DNA of 64,000 bases from Prolixibacteraceae bacterium (GTDB lineage Bacteria > Bacteroidota > Bacteroidia > Bacteroidales > Prolixibacteraceae), in the NCBI GenBank assembly GCA_003506435.1, contig DOAQ01000036.1, positions 372,001 to 436,000 on the forward strand, read 5' to 3'. Position 1 is the stretch's first letter, and every line of letters starts with the position of its first letter. Position numbers and translations under genes: made by a program. The notes under the pieces were generated by a model. It saw only the letters and a list, made by a program, of their open reading frames with translations. It did not search any database and had not been told where the DNA came from. This document shows, in pieces, positions 62,458-64,000 of the stretch.

Positions 62458-64000
62458 ATGAAGACAAAACAGCAAATCGAATTAAAACTGGCTTACAACC
62501 AGCTCAAAGAATCGAATGAACGCATCCGATTCATTTTAGAGGCCACCAATACCGGTACCTGGGAGTGGAATGTTCAGACCGGAGAAACGGTTTTCAATGA
62601 GATATGGGCACGGATGATCGGTTACACCCTTGAAGAACTGGGACCCACTACTATCGAAACATGGAGTAATCTCTGCCATCCCGGAGATTTAGAGATTGCA
62701 AAAGTTCAGCTCAATAAGTATTTCAATAAAGAAACAGATCAATACGAAACCGAATTCAGGTTAAAACATAAAAACGGGCATTGGGTTTGGGTCCTCGACC
62801 GGGGCAAAGTGTTGGTATGGACCGACGATGGAAAACCACTATGGATGCTGGGAACGCATCAGAACATTACCGAACGGAAGCTTGCCGAAGAAGCAATAAA
62901 GCTGGACGAAGCCAGGATGGAAAGCTTATTAAAGATAAACCAGTATCCGGCTGAAAATATCCAGAAACTTCTCGATTTTGCACTCGAAGAAGCCATTTCT
63001 CTCACCGGAAGCAAAATCGGTTATATTTACTTCTATAACGAAGAAAAAAAAGAATTCACTTTAAATACATGGTCGAGGGAAGTGATGCAACAATGCAACG
63101 TGGTTGAGCCTCAAACTATTTATGAATTAGACAAAACCGGTATTTGGGGCGAAGCTGTACGACAGAGGAAGCCCATTGTAGTTAACGATTTTACAGTGCC
63201 CGATCCATTAAAAAAAGGGACACCTCAAGGCCATGCACCACTGCACAAATTCCTGACTATTCCGGTTTTCAGCGAAAAACATATTGTTGCCGTAATTGGA
63301 GTAGCAAATAAACCGGATAATTACAATGATTCGGATATCCGCCAGTTGAATTTAATGATGGATGCTGTATGGAAGATTGTACAACGGAAACAAACAGAGG
63401 AAGCATTAAAAGAAAGCGAAACGAAGTATCGAACACTATTCACGCAAATGAATGAAGGATTTGCACTTCATAAAGTTATTTACGATACAGCCCATCATGC
63501 TGTTGATTATAAGATTCTTGATATCAATCCCGTTTTCGAAAAACAAGTTGGTATTTCTGCCGAAAAAGCAAACGGTGCTTTGGCTACCGAATTGTATGGC
63601 GTTTCGTCGGCCCCTTATTTAGATATTTATGCACGAGTTGCTGAAACGGGCGAACATCAATTTTTCCAAACCTACTTTCCTCCGCTCGATCGTTCCTTTG
63701 AGATTTCGGTCTTTTCTCCGAAACAAGGTTTTTTTGCAACAGTGTTTTCCGACATTACCGAACGCAAGCAGGCAGAAGAGGCGCTAAAGAAAAGCGAAGA
63801 AATGTGGCGTTCCCTGGTTAAAACTATTCCTGATTATATTGCTCTTTATGACAATAAAGGCCAATATATCTTCCTGAACCATTTTGCTGAAGGTTTTTCA
63901 TTGAAGGATATAGAAGGAAAACATTACACCGATTTTTTGGCAGATGAGTCCAAAATTATTTATGAAAGGGCATTTGAAGAAGCAGAGCAAACAAGAACAA
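62458..64000 (+). CDS. PAS/GAF sensor protein, cut by the window edge
   Basis: Starts at the ATG at 62458 (preferred) or at in-frame ATGs at 62401/62410, and is open to the window end (at least 514 residues). Visible domains: a PAS/PAC (opening RIRFILEATNTGTWEWNV and ending HQNITERK), a GAF domain (ALEEAISLTGSKIGYIYFYNEE to GVANKPDNYND), then two more PAS units (FSDITERKQAEEAL). A kinase core presumably follows beyond the window. It is tandem with the kinase at 59308-62361. Confidence 0.8.
   Translation, partial: MKTKQQIELKLAYNQLKESNERIRFILEATNTGTWEWNVQTGETVFNEIWARMIGYTLEELGPTTIETWSNLCHPGDLEIAKVQLNKYFNKETDQYETEFRLKHKNGHWVWVLDRGKVLVWTDDGKPLWMLGTHQNITERKLAEEAIKLDEARMESLLKINQYPAENIQKLLDFALEEAISLTGSKIGYIYFYNEEKKEFTLNTWSREVMQQCNVVEPQTIYELDKTGIWGEAVRQRKPIVVNDFTVPDPLKKGTPQGHAPLHKFLTIPVFSEKHIVAVIGVANKPDNYNDSDIRQLNLMMDAVWKIVQRKQTEEALKESETKYRTLFTQMNEGFALHKVIYDTAHHAVDYKILDINPVFEKQVGISAEKANGALATELYGVSSAPYLDIYARVAETGEHQFFQTYFPPLDRSFEISVFSPKQGFFATVFSDITERKQAEEALKKSEEMWRSLVKTIPDYIALYDNKGQYIFLNHFAEGFSLKDIEGKHYTDFLADESKIIYERAFEEAEQTRT

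Overview
The window reads as chromosomal DNA of a member of the Bacteroidota, most likely class Bacteroidia and resembling the Marinilabiliales/Prolixibacteraceae. The signs are a PorQ type IX secretion gene, a TonB receptor with an N-terminal carboxypeptidase-regulatory-like domain, the lineage-typical families DUF4876, DUF6850, DUF3078 and DUF5777, an N-succinylornithine-type ArgF', TAnnTTTG promoter elements and few Shine-Dalgarno sequences. The placement is inference from gene families; no marker gene was searched.

Layout. 0-9.7 kb (minus strand): a probable metal or metal-complex acquisition operon, running from a NapH/YccM-like membrane Fe-S protein through two tiny ORFs, a TonB receptor, a DUF4876 lipoprotein and a DUF6850 barrel to an ABC ATPase and permease. 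9.8-11.4 kb (minus): an ECF sigma factor, a CnrX/Spy-like sensor and a zinc-finger anti-sigma-like protein. 11.4-21.4 kb: mostly housekeeping genes (HD hydrolase, CYTH, DUF3078, AHSA1, cupin, glycosidase-like lipoprotein, pfkA, ispH, cmk, porQ).

21.4-31.6 kb is an accessory stretch. It holds two copies of a short inverted-repeat element with 10-bp target duplications, one nested in another palindromic element; an AT-rich FRG-domain gene; the 3' end of a degraded group II intron; an outer-membrane barrel; a secreted repeat protein; a TPR-PAS-HTH regulator; and a cassette-like zinc-ribbon/ankyrin/FISUMP fusion gene. The FRG gene and the fusion gene share an ~86-bp upstream repeat.

31.6-49.0 kb: a uracil permease, an acetyltransferase and a DUF3795 gene, then carAB (minus) diverging from argR-GNAT-argG-argC-argD-proC-proB-proA-argF'-argB (plus). 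The carA/argR intergenic region carries tandem ARG boxes, a terminator-like attenuator in the carA leader, and a short Arg-containing ORF directly ahead of each gene. ArgF' has Pro at residue 90, so arginine is probably made through N-succinylated intermediates. An argE-like deacylase lies at 58.1 kb; argH is not in the window.

49.2-57.9 kb: an FNR-like regulator with an N-terminal cysteine cluster, followed after an FNR-box-like palindrome by a respiratory cluster (six-heme lipoprotein with a collagen-like stalk, monoheme lipoprotein, DUF5777 barrel, monoheme cytochrome, seven-heme membrane-anchored cytochrome, cytochrome b, CcsBA-type haem lyase). It looks like an anaerobic quinol-to-cell-surface electron route with no recognisable terminal reductase. 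The window closes with two multi-PAS sensor kinases, the second cut by the window edge. No tRNA, rRNA or CRISPR array was seen.
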